Assembly (NCBI GenBank): GCA_001599935.1
Contig: BCIJ01000032.1
Coordinates: 94,962-158,961, forward strand
Origin: Holtermannia corniformis
Lineage: Eukaryota > Basidiomycota > Tremellomycetes > Holtermanniales
DNA length: 64,000 nucleotides
Direction: 5' to 3'
Below are positions 33,676-46,024 of the stretch, in pieces. The stretch's first letter is position 1; every line of letters begins with the position of its first letter. The notes beneath the pieces are model-generated. The model was not told the origin of the DNA. It made no database searches and worked only from the letters and a program-made list of their open reading frames with translations. The position numbers and the translations under genes are program-made.

Positions 33676-36600
33676 ATGGACGACAGCATGGACGACCTCG
33701 GCGGCGAGCGCTCCTACCTCGATCATCAAGATGACGCGATCGACGGCGATCGACGCAAGGAGATCTTTGTCGAGCGCTACGAGGTCTACATGCCAGTGGC
33801 CACGACTCTGACGACGGCGCTCGGAGGTTACGAGGAGGTCGAGACGTCGCCCGGCGTGCTCGAGACAATCTACCGGCCAGGCGACTCGGTCCTGGGCGTG
33901 CTCAAGGACCTCAAACGGCTATGGCGCAAGGACGACACGGACGATGAGCGTACTGTAGCTCGGTGCTTCTACCAGTCGGGCCTCATGAAGGAGCTGATCG
34001 CTCTACTGGTCGAGTGTGCCGAGCGAGGAGACTGGGGACGCAAAATCGGGCTGGTCGTCTGTAAGGATCAAGTTGCATGCTGAGATCCGGCTGACAGCTA
34101 TCGCCAGGCGATCTCATGGCCGCACTGACTTGGCCTATCGATGTCGCGCAGGAGCTCAAGGAGCTCGAGGATGAACCGGATATCATTACCGACTATGCCA
34201 GCTTGACAAGGTCCCACGTCGAGTACAAGGTGAGGTTGTCGGCAGAGTAGGGGCCACGACTTATGTGAATAAGGCAATGATCTTGCGGAATCCGGCCGTG
34301 CTTCGGTGTTTCATGCTGCTGGTCCTGCCAAGTGTTGCCAAGACGGGACGGTCAGTACCTTCACTCGAGTCACATGTGCGCTGACAATGGACCGCAGAGA
34401 ACGTACAGAGCGTGACGGCCGCATCGTCTCCCTCATCCTCCATCTGGTCCGCAATCTGGTGTCGATCAAGGATGTCGTGGCCTCTGCAGAGGCGACAGGG
34501 GAAAAGGAGGAGCTTTCTGGACTTCAGGTCAGTACAAGTTGAATCGCCGTGTTGTCTTCTCACATCAATCAGTCCGACCTCATCCTGCAACTCGACCAAA
34601 CCTCCTTTCTCGACTTCATCCTCACCGTCGCTTCCAATGCGGAGCGTACCGACTACAACCCACACAATGTCCTCGTGCTCGATATCCTCCATCTCATCTT
34701 TCGCAACGTCAAAGCATCCGAACTCAGTAAAGACCAAATTCAAGCCGGATCCGACCACTTGGCCAAGTTGCTCGAGGCGGAGCGGCGCAAGCGTAAGTTT
34801 GCAGCGAGGGCCAGTGGATCGAGGCATTCCCGATTCGGGACAACGATCGCCGTGCGCAAGGTGCGTACCTCTGGGGTGTCTGGGCGCTTGGCTCACTATG
34901 GCAGAACGACCAAAATTATGTCCTGCACAAGCAGGCGGCAATTGGAGGCAGTGCAACCGACGTACTCGATGGCATCAAGAAGAAGCGGGCATCCAAGGCC
35001 AAGAAGGCAGTATGTGTCAATTCAGTCATGTTGTGTATGTCTGACACGAACAGGACGAGTTGACGACCCCGGCCAACCTTACACCGAAAGCTCTCACAGC
35101 CCTTCAGCGAATGGCTAGGGCATTCCTTGAGAGCTGCTTCAATCGCAAGTCTCAGCTCTTGTCAGCGTCGCCCACTCACGCCGCGCAGCCTTCTTCGCAT
35201 CGATTCTCAAGGATATTCGTATGCAGCGAAGCAAGGTCCGAGACACAGACAACCTCCGAGCGCTCTTCGTCTCGCGCTTTTTCGTAGAGTTCTTCATTGC
35301 TCTCAGAGCGAAAGAGAACGCGGAGCGAAAAGCGCGGATCGAAAAGATTGCGGCAGAGCGACAGGCGGCCAAAGAGGCTCGGGCACGTATGTGGGAGGAG
35401 CCAGAGCCCGAAGACCCGAATGAGGAGCAGCTCGAGCCAGTGGATGAGGTTGCTGCATGGGGCATGAGCTACTCGCTTGTTGCGGAGATCTTGGAGGATA
35501 ACCCGGTACGTTGGGTAGCCTCAAGGATGAAGACAACGATGGATGATAAGGTGAGTCGCTTGAATTTTGGCTCTGGAGTGCGCTTAGCGTCGCAGCCGCC
35601 GGCATGGACAGAGCTGCAAGCCAGTCTCGACTGCTTCACGCAAACCGTAGGCGTCTCCCGATGTCCTACTGCACGAAGCTCATGATGAACAGCTGTTGCT
35701 TATCGACGGCATGATGAACAGCGGCGAGTCTGAAGCTCGAGATACGGCCGAGTCTTTGCAAGATCGCCTCTACTACAATGGCGAACTGCTCGACTTGTCA
35801 ATCACCGTCATGTCGCAATACAATGAGCGCTCGCAGTCTATTGCGTCCGTCTGAGCCCGCGACCGTTGGAAAGTCTGACCAAGCGCAGGTATCTCGACTC
35901 TGTCGTACATTTCGCCTACGTCTTGTTGCGCTTGCTTGAAAAGTATTCCAAGAACAAGCAGTTCATGTATGTGCGCAAGAAGAGGGCGAAACGTCAAAAG
36001 GAGAAAGATCGTGCGTGATGAGTTCTGCGTGAAGTCGCACGTCGTTGATAGTACCAGTCGCCGCCAATCCGGGTCTGTACAACGATAGCGACGAAGAGGC
36101 TATCCTTGCCAAAGACGACACACCGTCATATTCAGACCACAGCTTCACATTTGCCAAGTTTGAGACGGTGAGCACATCGCAAACATCCCTGCAGCCACTC
36201 ACTCGACGTAGCGCTTCGCTCAAAGTAATATTGTCAAAACACTGTTGGCCTACCTTGCGCGATATCGTGACTTTGACGATCCTGCGCAGCTCAAACGTGC
36301 AGTCGGTCTGATGTACCGCCAGGCTGTAAAAGTCAAAGCGGAAGGGTTGTTTTTCCAAGTCTCAACTCTGGATCTCTTCCGCCAGATCCTCGACGACCAA
36401 AGCAATTTGACTCGAGACGAAAGCTCCAAGGATCTCATCAGTCTCATCACCTACATTTTGCGCAAATTCTTCAAGAAAGTCGCCGACAACCCACTCATCA
36501 TTGTTGACTCGTTCTTCCCAAAGAGTGGGAGCAAGTGGAAAGAGTACTCGTCGTACGAGCCGCCAAAGGACGAGAGACCTATCGCTGAAAGAGCCGTGAG

Positions 36601-37745
36601 TACAGGACTCGATGCAGTCGACAGACTGACAGTCGCAGGGTCCCCGGCCGCCACCAGAACTAGAGTTCAAGAAGGACAAGGATCTGTCGTGGAGCCAACA
36701 GATGGGCATTGTCATTGGCTGTTTGAAGCTCAAGGGGCGGGAAGCGCTCGTTCACTGGCTGCTCGAAGTGGGTGTAGTCAATGTGCTCGATCAAGGGCTT
36801 ACGCGTGCCAGATTCTCTCCGAGGTCATTGCTGCGCGGGACGAGATTGTGCTTAGCACCGATGGGGAGCCGCATCTCTTGCAAGATCGGGACGACGGCGA
36901 GCTAGCGCAAAGGCATCTAGGCCCTTCAGCGGACGCGATTGCCAAATTCCAAGAGCATGGTACGTGTGTCCAGGAGGTCGGGCAGTTACTGACCAGCTAC
37001 AGTACTTGTTGCATCGTCGGATGAGCAGAAGGAAGGCCTCAACCGCGACCAACACTTCCGGCTTATGCTCCGCTTGGTGTCTTGCGCAGGTACATTCGAC
37101 GAAGATAGTGCGTCAAGCAAGCTTCTTGAACCACACTGACAGACGACAGCCGACGAGACACGCTGGCTGATCCCAGTCAACGTGACGCCCGAGAGCCTCA
37201 AGGCATCACTCGGCGCCATCGAGTCCTTCCTGAGTCGACCAGTCGACATCAACGGGCAAGACCCAGCCACCATGCTCAAAGCACAGCGACGCAAACCACC
37301 ACCGCGTCGACGAAAGCAGCTGTCGGACGATGAGGACGAGGGGCAGGTGCGCAAGCAACGCAAAGAGAAGGAGAAGAAGGAGTACAAGAGCGCGGCATTC
37401 ATCGAAGACTCGGACACGGATGAAGAGGCCGATCAGGCATTCTTCGAGAAGGAGGCGGCTTTGGCACGCGCAAACGAGGCGAGGGCGCTGGCCGGAGGGC
37501 ACGGTATGCTCAAGATGGGAACTAAACGCAAGAAGGGCAAACAGGCCCAGCAAAAAGCGCCGGCAATGTCAAACTCTGAAGAGCCGGCGACGACTCGCCG
37601 ACGATCAAGCTCTACGCTCAAGCCGTCTAGCGAGGATGAGGCTCTGAGCGACGCAGCGGAGCTGTCGGATGCCGTATCGGAGCAAGCGACCCAGCCTCGG
37701 CGCAAGAATGCGAGACGCCTCGCAAGCACGCCAGTGTCAGACTAG
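33676..37745 (+). CDS. TOF1: Timeless/Tof1/Swi1 replication fork protection protein
   Basis: A many-exon gene. The N terminus is acidic (MDDSMDDLGGERSYLDHQDD). Helical repeats typical of the Timeless N-terminal domain follow: CFYQSGLMKELIALLVECAERGDW, CDLMAALTWPID, DGRIVSLILHLVRNLVSIKDVV, SDLILQLDQTSFLDFIL and NPHNVLVLDILHLIFRNVKA. The middle and C-terminal Timeless region includes HFAYVLLRLLEKYSKNKQFM, KTLLAYLARYRDFDDPAQ and FKKVADNPLIIVDSFFPKS. The tail is basic and acidic (RRKPPPRRRKQLSDDEDEG, EDSDTDEEADQAFFEKEAAL). With Csm3/Tipin it travels with the replisome, stabilises paused forks and relays checkpoint signals in the nucleus. Introns are short, with borders proposed by frame only. Confidence 0.87.
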
Positions 37746-37792
37746 CCCCTGCACATCTCTGTACAAAGTTGTACCTCATGACATGCATGTGA

Positions 37793-40747
37793 TTATACCT
37801 CGATCTCCATTGATCGATGTGATTGCTCGGCGGCGCCGGCCGCTTGCGTCAAGATGTACGAGAGGGAGAAGGCGTTGTTGTCGCAGCTGCTAGAGTCAGT
37901 GCAGTCATGCGACGCGAGCTCGACGTACAGCTTGGCAATCGTCGTCTCAAAGCCCTGCAAACCCTTTTGCAGCGCGCGGAAGACGGCGGCTATTTCGTTC
38001 TTGCGGCTCTTGAGCCATCGTCCGTGACTTGTCAAGATAGCCGCCACCCACACGAGGTCAAACTCGACATGTGGGCTCTTCTCGATATGCTCTGCGATGA
38101 AGCGAAGTAGCTTTTCGACGTAGACGGTTGGCAGCTGGCGCGCAATGAGCCGGATATCCTGCGGCGGCACGCCCTCGTAGCATCTTTGGACGAGTGGCAG
38201 CTCGGACAAACGAAGCGCCATCACGAGCGCGATCAAGTGGTCACCTTGATTCAAGGTCGCCAGGATTGATTCCGGCGTGAGGTCGATCGAAAGGTCAAAG
38301 GGGTCGAACGTTGTCGTCTCATCGAGCGAGTAAATGAGCAGACCTTCTGTCGACGCTGCGGCCCATGATCGACCGGTCGCACTGAATCGGACGCAATTTG
38401 TCCGAGCCTCGCGTCGGTACCGCCGTTTCGAGAGATCGCCCTTTGCCGCACCCGGCAACGTCTTGTCTAGCCGATCCTCGAGATCCGACTCGTTGCCTCC
38501 CGTATCAAGCGCATCGAGTGGCCCAGCCTCTGTCATGCGGCGCGAGTCGAGCATCTCTTGCGTGCCATCGAGCGAGAGGTTTTCCGAGATCTGGAACTTT
38601 TTGACCATGACGCCGTCCTTGACGTCGTAGATGACCACATACTTGCTGCTGCCGCCCGCGAGCACGCACGAGCCATCGGCAGTGTATGCGACGCTGTTGA
38701 AGTATTTGCTGGCAGCATTGTTGGCCGCTGTCAACCGGTCGTCAATCTTGCGCCCGCCCGAGATGTCTTTGCGGCCTTCGATCACGTTTGTTTGACGACC
38801 CTCGGCAACGTCGATGAATGTAAGCTGGCCGTCGAGGGTGGCGACGACGAGCTCGGCGCCGTCAGGTCGGTACGCGATGGCTGTCGCCTCACCCGAGACA
38901 GTGATTGGCTCGGTGGCGCGCGAGCGGCCGAACACGGACCAGAGGCGGATAGAGCGATCCCATGAAGCCGAAGCGAGCTGGTTGCCGGTTGGCGAGAATG
39001 CCAAGCTCGCGACCGGTGCCGTATGACCGGGCAAAATGTCGAGCAGCTTGCCCGTCTGTACCGACCACATGTAGATTTCAAACGTATCTACCGAACCCGC
39101 GCATACGACGTCGCCCGAGGGATCGACAGCGAGGGAGGAGAATTGCACGGGCGAAGGCGAGGTAAAGGTTCGGAAGTTTCGGTACCGGATCAAGTCGTAC
39201 GCTCGTACCGTGCCATCGAGCGAGGCCGAGAACAGGACCTGACCCTGCTTTGAAAACTCGACAGCCGAGATCGAGGCCGTGTGCTCTGGGAAAGTGACAA
39301 AACAGAACCCGCTGGCGGCGTTCCAGACCTTGACTTTGCCGTCTTCACCTCCTGTCGCAATGTTTTGCCCATCCTGACTGAAGCTGAGCGTGTTCATGTC
39401 GTAGTAGTGGCCTTGCTGCTTGAGCACATAGCTCTCGCTCTGCCACTCCCACACGAGGAGCTGGCCGAGCTTTTGGGCGCCAAACGCAAGCCACTCGCCT
39501 GAAGCTGAAATGGCGACTGACGAAATCTTCTCATTCGAGATCGACAACGTGTGCACGTTGGTAAAGTCTGGAAGCTCCCAGAGACCAAACACACCCGAGG
39601 CGAAGCCGACGACGAGAAGCGAGCTCGCCGGGTTGAACGTGACACAGACGACCTTTGTCGCTGCTTGGTTGAAGTAGTTGCGGGCGGCGATCCCCCAGCG
39701 TGTGTAGGCCACCGTGTTGTCGAGGGTTGATGCTGCGGCGGACGACGATGTCGGGCGGTCGAGGATGTCCATCTCGACGTCTGAATCGTCGGAATCCGCC
39801 TGCGTCTTGGCTTTCCACGTGAACACGGCGCCATCTTTCGAGACGGTATAGATCTGCCTGTCAGCTAGGATCGTGATTTGTAGAATAGACTGACGGATTT
39901 CTCGTCGTCTGAAAAGAAAGCGCCGACGACGACGCTGCGGTGTCCTCCAAACGTCTTTGGCCGGAACCCCTCGACCGGGTCTAGAGTGTACAGCTTGGCC
40001 GTCATATCTCGCGAGGTTGTCAAGAAAAACCTGACGATTTCAGTAACGCAGCAGCCTATGCGCCGCCGGCTTACCTCGACGTCTTTGACCAGGTTATGCT
40101 AACAACCTCGTCGTGGTGACCGGTATAAGTCCGGTGCAGGACAAACGGCGCAAACTCGCGCGCGAGGTAGGACGGCGTGTTCCACACTTGAATGTGGTGT
40201 CCGTGCGAGATGGCAATGTACCTTGTGCGTGTCAGGTTTTGGCGCGGCACAATACACATTGACACGCACTTGCCGTCTGGCGAGAAAGTGACGGCCTTGA
40301 CTGGCTTTTTGAAGTTCATATGGTGGAGAACGACACCTTTGCGAAAGTGGATAAAGAGGGCGCGGCCGTCTGCGCTGTATCAGCGGTCGATTCGGCAGAT
40401 CTATAGGTCAGAGCTCACCCTCGTCGATGGAGATGAGGACGTTGCCGTCCGGGGACAGGGCGATGCACGCAATGTTCTTGCGGTTTTCGAATGCCAGGGT
40501 GCGTGAGTTGTTGCTGCGATCACATGAGTTTTGAAAGCAGTGAGATCTGTCGTAGACTCACTTGACAAGGTCGAACACGGACACGCGGTTGCCGACTGGA
40601 CTGAGGACCGAGTTGCCGTCGGGGGTGAACAAGACGTTTCCCTGGCGATACACGGTCCCACAGAGGTTCTGATGTTGATGAGCTACTGATACACTGATCG
40701 GTCAGAGCCATCGAGTTACACACCTGAAAGGTAAAGTTTGCCTTCAT
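37793..40747 (-). CDS. PWP2: PWP2, WD40/Utp12 subunit of the U3 (UTP-B) processome
   Basis: The start is MKANFTFQ at 40747; a 53-nt intron leads to NLCGTVYRQGNVLFTPDGNSVLSPVG. A 677-codon final exon begins near 39826. It contains about twelve WD40 blades (for example GHYYDMNTLSFSQDGQNIATGGEDGKVKVW, GHTAPVASLAFSPTGNQLASASWDRSIRLW) in two propellers. The C-terminal Utp12 domain contains LSELPLVQRCYEGVPPQDIRLIARQLP and PHVEFDLVWVAAILTSHGRWL. PWP2 organises early 90S pre-ribosomes in the nucleolus for 18S rRNA maturation. Length (about 880-900) matches the family. The C terminus after the Utp12 domain is short. Introns lie only in the 5' quarter. Confidence 0.93.
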
Positions 40748-41104
40748 CTTGGCTGTGCGAGCTGCTTTTCGCCCCTCGTCCGCACCACGATCACCCGCTT
40801 TTGTGTTCTCTACAGAACCCAAGCTCCGAACGATGATACAGCTCTGACTGCTGTGTTGTCGCTGATTGATGCGGTGAGATGCATCGTCGCCAGTTGACCA
40901 TCCAAAATCACCCAACGCGCACTTTCCCACGGGTGTCGTGTCTCGAATTTCGCCACTGACCCCTCCTTTGGGACCGCGACTGACTTTGTTGACACTCGCA
41001 AGTGACATCGACGGCACAGCAGCAGCAGCGTCTGTGGCCAAGGTCTACAGCCTGCGAGGTGTCAAGATAGAGCTGACAGTCTCGGCACGGTGTCGTGAGG
41101 CGAG
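40748..41104. promoter_or_regulatory. Divergent promoter region
   Basis: 357 bp between PWP2 and the coiled-coil gene. An upstream frame continuous with the PWP2 start exists, but it lacks family resemblance, so I treat it as leader sequence. Confidence 0.35.
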
Positions 41105-43356
41105 ATGAAGGGCCCGAGCACATCAACAAGCCGGCCGCTCGGTGCAAGCACGGCACAAAACATGCACAGTGTCATCCGAGGCCCCGCCAAGACGTCTAGC
41201 GAAGCTGAGGTGCTCAAGCTGCGCAATGTACTGGCCGAGGTCGAGGAGCACAAGAGACGACGGCACAAGGCCGAGGCAGACGTCCATGCGGCTCGCAAGG
41301 AGGCTGGTTCGTGAGGGCGTGCATGATCTTCGTCATGCTTACTAGTGTGATGGCAGTCGCGGCCCAAGAGAGTAACAAGCAGCTCAGGAAAGAAGTGAGC
41401 CGAGTCTCGCTAGTCGATTTGGTCCATATTGATCATTGCAGCTCGAGCGGCTCCAAGCCCGACTCGCGGATAAGGATGCCAAACTCGCCGCGCAGAGTGC
41501 AAAGGCGCACCTGAACCTAGAGCTGGAGTGCAAGCTGGAGCATTTGGTAGACAAGTACAATACGGCCAAGAAGAGGGTACGCCTCGGCTCAGACCGCATC
41601 GTTTGACGACTACTGATAGTCTTGTACAGTACCAGACCGAAACCGAGGCGCTCACGGCGGAACAGACGGTAGCGAGAGCTCAAGTGACGACATTGACGAC
41701 GGACACCGAGATCTTGCGATATCAACTCTCAGCTGCCGATCGCCAGGCGGCGGAATCTCAAGCCGAGGCGCAAAGTCTGCGTCTTCAGATCGCGAGCTCA
41801 AGTACCGGCAGTCGAGACGCGGACGTTGCATTGGCGGCGATCAGGCGGGAAGCCAGCGAGGCGCGCAAGCAGAATGGCGAGCTCTGTCGGCAAGTAGCGC
41901 AAGCGGAACAGGCTACGATCGAGGCCAAGGCGCAGATCGAGGTGCTGGTACAGGAGAAAGCACACTTGTTAGAAACGCAAGAAGGCTTACGAGCGGAGCT
42001 TGCAGCGCAGCGCTCGTCGAATGACAATGAGGCAACTCTGGCGCAGGAGCTGGAAAGCGCTCGTGCCCTGCTGCAAGCCTCGGCATTGGCATATGCGACC
42101 CTGCATGCCGACTCGGTGCCAGTATCCGAGTATCAAGCGACGACAGCCGAGCTCTGTGCCGTTCGCGAGCGCACTGCAACGCTCGAATACCAGCTGGCAA
42201 TCGAACGAAGAAGAGCTACAGACCTAGCGGGTGCCCTTGCCGACGCCGATGAATGCCTGCAGGTGGCACGCGGGCGCGCCGACGGCGCGGAAGAATGGGT
42301 GGACAGCCTGCTGGCAGAACGGCGGGCCGTGGTTGCCGAACCTGACGATCGCGATCTTGGCGAATCTGCCCTGGGCGTCATGTACGTTCAAGCTGTGTGG
42401 GCCGCCAACGTCGAGGCTATCAATACGCAACATTACCACCAGTCAGTCGAGCACCTAGAATCGCTCTGCGAGACGCAAGAGTCGTCGATCGTAGCACTCG
42501 CACAAGAACTCCAAGCTTTGCGCGACGCACACGCTGCTGCCCAAGCCTCGCTCGGGATGTCGGAAGCAGCGCGCCGTACCCTCGAATCTTTGCACTGTGC
42601 GCTGCTCGCGACGCACAAAGAGTGCGAGGCGCGGCAGGCCGAGACAGCGACGGCGCGGAAAGACGCGTCCGAGGCGCACAGGCAGCGCGAGGGGATCGAG
42701 GCAGAGATGAAGAGCGTACAAGAGCGCGCAAAGACTGATCGCGAGAACCTGAGGCGGGTGAATGAATCGATGGCGAGGTGGAAGGTGGCCGAGGCGGCGC
42801 TCGAGGCGGAGATCGGGCGGTGAGTGCTGGTCGTGACCGGAGCCTGGCTGATACGTGGCCTTTACAGATTACGGGAAGCACTGACCCAGGCGTCACGGTA
42901 TGAGCGCGCGTATGCAGACCTGGAAGCCGAGTTCCAGATCCTGCTGTCGCGCGAGGCGTTGGCAGCAGACGAAGCGGAGCGATTGGCCAAGATCAACTCG
43001 CAGCTGTACGGCTATGGTACTACCGGACAAGACGATCGGATCAGCTATATCGAGAGTGTACGGCGTGAGGCTGCGCAAGTCAAGCAGGTCAGTCTGCCGA
43101 CGGCTCAGACAGGGCGCTGACACGCATCCAGGAGCTCGCATCAACGCGGAGTCTGCTCAACACGGCAAACGATACGATCGTAGCTCTCCAAGCAGAGATT
43201 GACGTCTACAAGGCGATCGAGCCGGATGCTGAGCTCGGTGCGAGTCGGCGCGTGAGGGTCATGAGGCGGCAGCCCGAGGGTGGGCGGTTGAGCGCCAGTG
43301 TGCGTTGCGGTGCTGGGCCAGGTGTGTCTGCACAGAGCAAGAGTACGCTTGGGTGA
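41105..43356 (+). CDS. Long coiled-coil protein, unknown
   Basis: Starts MKGPSTSTSRPLGASTAQNMHSVIRG (a small Ser/Pro-rich head). It then becomes an almost continuous coiled coil of about 600 residues (SSEAEVLKLRNVLAEVEEHKRRRHKAEADVHAARKE; LERLQARLADKDAKLAAQSAK; 41528-42823 in one open exon rich in Ala, Glu, Gln, Leu). The last exon ends GGRLSASVRCGAGPGVSAQSKSTLG. There is no motor, membrane or enzymatic domain. Such proteins often act at spindle poles, septa or as golgins; the sequence does not decide. At least five introns. Confidence 0.7.
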
Positions 43357-43747
43357 GGCCAAGGAGATGGCGGAGATCATGCTGGGTTGTAGAATGGAGA
43401 GCTATGTACTGTGCAAGATGGGTGAGATCACGTGATCGGTCGACTCACCCGGTATAACCTGCTCGCTCCCCGTCGCTCTCTTCTCTCTGGTGTCTCCCTC
43501 TTGCCCAGTACCAAAGGCAGAGGGACGTCTGTTGGCGGCCTTGAGGTGAGGCCGAGTAGATGCAAGGTAGATGCGTGGTCGTACTCTGAGTTTGTAATGA
43601 TCCGTGGAAACGGCGAGCTCGACCGCCCACTCGTCGTTCTCGTTGTTGCAACCCTCTGCTTCTCGCTGCGTTGCTTGTTCCTGCACTCGTCTGCCCGTCC
43701 AGAGCTCTGCGTACGAGCAAAGCTCGCTTCACTCCCAGTCGATCCCA
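43357..43747. promoter_or_regulatory. Upstream region with 12-bp E-box palindrome
   Basis: 391 bp upstream of the caprin-like gene. The 12-bp palindrome GATCACGTGATC spans 43426-43437 and contains CACGTG, the core bound by bHLH factors such as Cbf1/Pho4. No gene is supported here. Confidence 0.35.
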
Positions 43748-45921
43748 ATGGCCGCGATCACAGCCGCAGCAGGCCCGACCGGGTCTTCCCTTGGGCGCAC
43801 GATCCCCCGCTTGCCCACCGCGAGCGAGCCAGAGTCAGTCAACGGCACGGGATCGAGACCCAAGAAAAAGAAGAAGAACACCAAGGCCAAGGCGGTCGAG
43901 ACCAGTCCAATTCCATCTCCTGACGGCGTAAAGGATGATGCAGAGATGGACGACGTCGAGGACGCCAACACCGACAAGGCGCCCGTAGCAGCCCGGGGAG
44001 CCCTAGAGGAGATGCTGAGTAAACGATTGAGGATGATTGGCAAGAAGATTGTCCGTCGCTCGAGCACCCTACGGCACCCGAGCTGACGCCGTTGACAGCA
44101 AAAGCTCCGGTCGTATCAGCAACAACCGCGCGAATCACTCAACCAGGACCAGATCTCGGCCCTCGCGAGCCTGCAGACGCTCGAGGGCGCGTACAAGGAG
44201 CTCGACGAGGTTGCAAAGAGCGTCGAGGTACGTCCGGGCTCAACCGGCATCCTCGCTCGCGGTACTCATGTCCCCATCTAGGTGTTTGAGCTTGCGCAAG
44301 CGGCCCGTGCGCGTGAGCAGAGGGCAGAAGAAGAACGCGAGGTCCAACGACAGATGCAGCTCGCTGTAGCCGAATACCAAGTGCGTCCTCGTACCCCTAG
44401 CACCGATCAGCCTCACCCTACAGACATCCCTCATCTCCCCGCTCGTCATGTTCGTCACGCTCCAGGGGCTACTGAACCCTCCACGCTCAATCACAAACCC
44501 GTACGCACCGCCGTTCGACCCAATCAACCTCCCGCACAACCTCCGAGACCACGTCGATGCCTCGGACGCCGCGCTCGTGGGCGAGCTGTGGCACCGCCTG
44601 ATCATTGGCGGTGAGAGTGCGCGACTCGCTCTCCAAGTCGTTCGCAAGGAGTCTGACGCCGGTGGACGATGCAAGTCGATCAGGGGCCAGCGGGGCATAG
44701 CTGACATTAGTCCAACAGACGCACGCGTACATGAGCTCGTCGAAATCCTTAGTACCCCACCGGCACCCTCAGCTCTACCCGACTTTTCACACGCCGGAAC
44801 GCAGCCGTCGTTCCACGCGGGCGAGCAGAGCCCCGTCAAGCCGGCCGACGCGCTGCTCGCAGCCATGCAATCGTCGTCAACCGGCCCGCTCAACTTTTTG
44901 CAAGACGACGAGCTCGAGCTGCCTGCTGCTGAAGACGAAACGGCCGTGGCCGTACCGTCGGTCTCAGAGACAGAGGAGGTAGTCGAGCCCATGATGGTCA
45001 AAGACGAGGCGTCAGAGGTCGTCGAAACCGCTGCCAAGGTCGAGGACGTTGGAGTCGTCAAGGTCAGTCGTTAGCTCACCCTCCGTCCGGTACTCTATTG
45101 ACGCCCAGTCAGCAAGGGGCACCTGTCGCCGAATCACGCGCTCCGTCAGAGACAGCACCGACCGAGAGCGCCTCGACCGTGCCCACACCGGCCATCAAGC
45201 CGACAGCCGTGTCGACCGCGGCGCCCTCAGTCGCCAACTGGGCAGATGACGACGACGACGAGGTCGATCTCGACATGCTCCGTGGGGCGTTTGGTGCGTC
45301 CACTCCGGTCGTTGCGCCCGAACCGATCGCCGAGCCGGAGCCCGCCGCGGCACCGGCGAGCAAGGCCATCGAGGCCGTTCAGCAACAACCGTCAGAGCGT
45401 GCCGTTTCCAGCCCGACACCATCAGAGGCCGCAAAGCGCGCTTCGCCCAAGCGTGCCCCTCGGCCGAAATCGGGCGCTCATGCGGCTTTGGGTGCTAGCT
45501 CGGGTTCCAACCCGAACCTCAACGCCAATGGTAACAAGCAACGCAACGGTCCTTCACAGCGTCCCGATCCAAACACGCCGTCGCGGCCTCTGCAGCAAGG
45601 TCCGCCTCCTGTAGCTCGCCAGGGCTCGGCACCGAGCGTGCTCATTGATGAAGATGGGTTCGAGATGAAAGCGCCCAAACGGCGGCCAAGTCAAGCGTAT
45701 GCTCCGACCGGCCCTGGCGGCCCCGGTGGCTCGCAACGCGGTCGTGGACCCTTCCGCGGTCCTCGGCCTCAAGGCGATGGTTCATGTAAGTCTCTGGCCG
45801 TCTCTGCACCGTGCTGAATGCCACAGCACACCCAACCGGGCCACGGCGCGATCCGGCTTCTCAGCGCGCGCCATCACAATCCAAGCCATCCATCTACAAG
45901 CCGATCGGCCAACCGGTCTAA
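43748..45921 (+). CDS. Caprin-like RNA-binding protein
   Basis: Six exons (43748-44050, 44099-44227, 44282-44380, 44424-45062, 45113-45785, 45827-45921) total 1938 nt and 645 residues with consistent phases. The N terminus is basic (PKKKKKNTKAKA). The segment KRLRMIGKKIQKLRSYQQQPRESLNQDQ with LQTLEGAYKELDEVAKSVE matches the caprin-1 HR1/dimerisation helix. An alpha-helical domain (SPLVMFVTLQGLLNPP...) follows. Then come a long disordered part and an RG-rich C terminus (GGSQRGRGPFRGPRPQGDGS) for RNA binding. A cytoplasmic mRNA-regulation or stress-granule role is inferred from animal caprins. The LIDEDGFEMKAPKRRPSQAY segment looks like a conserved short motif. Confidence 0.8.
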
Positions 45922-46024
45922 TGCGGTCCATCCCGTGCATACGCTCCCTGTTTTATCCGTCTCTGCTGCTTGCATAGTGCCATAGCCGACCGCATCATAT
46001 GCATAGATGCTCTTGTGTAACCAC

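Noticed and set aside
40520..41041. Extended N terminus for PWP2 and minus-strand frame upstream
   Set aside because: The conserved start MKANFTFQ is followed by an intron; upstream residues have no PWP2 similarity.
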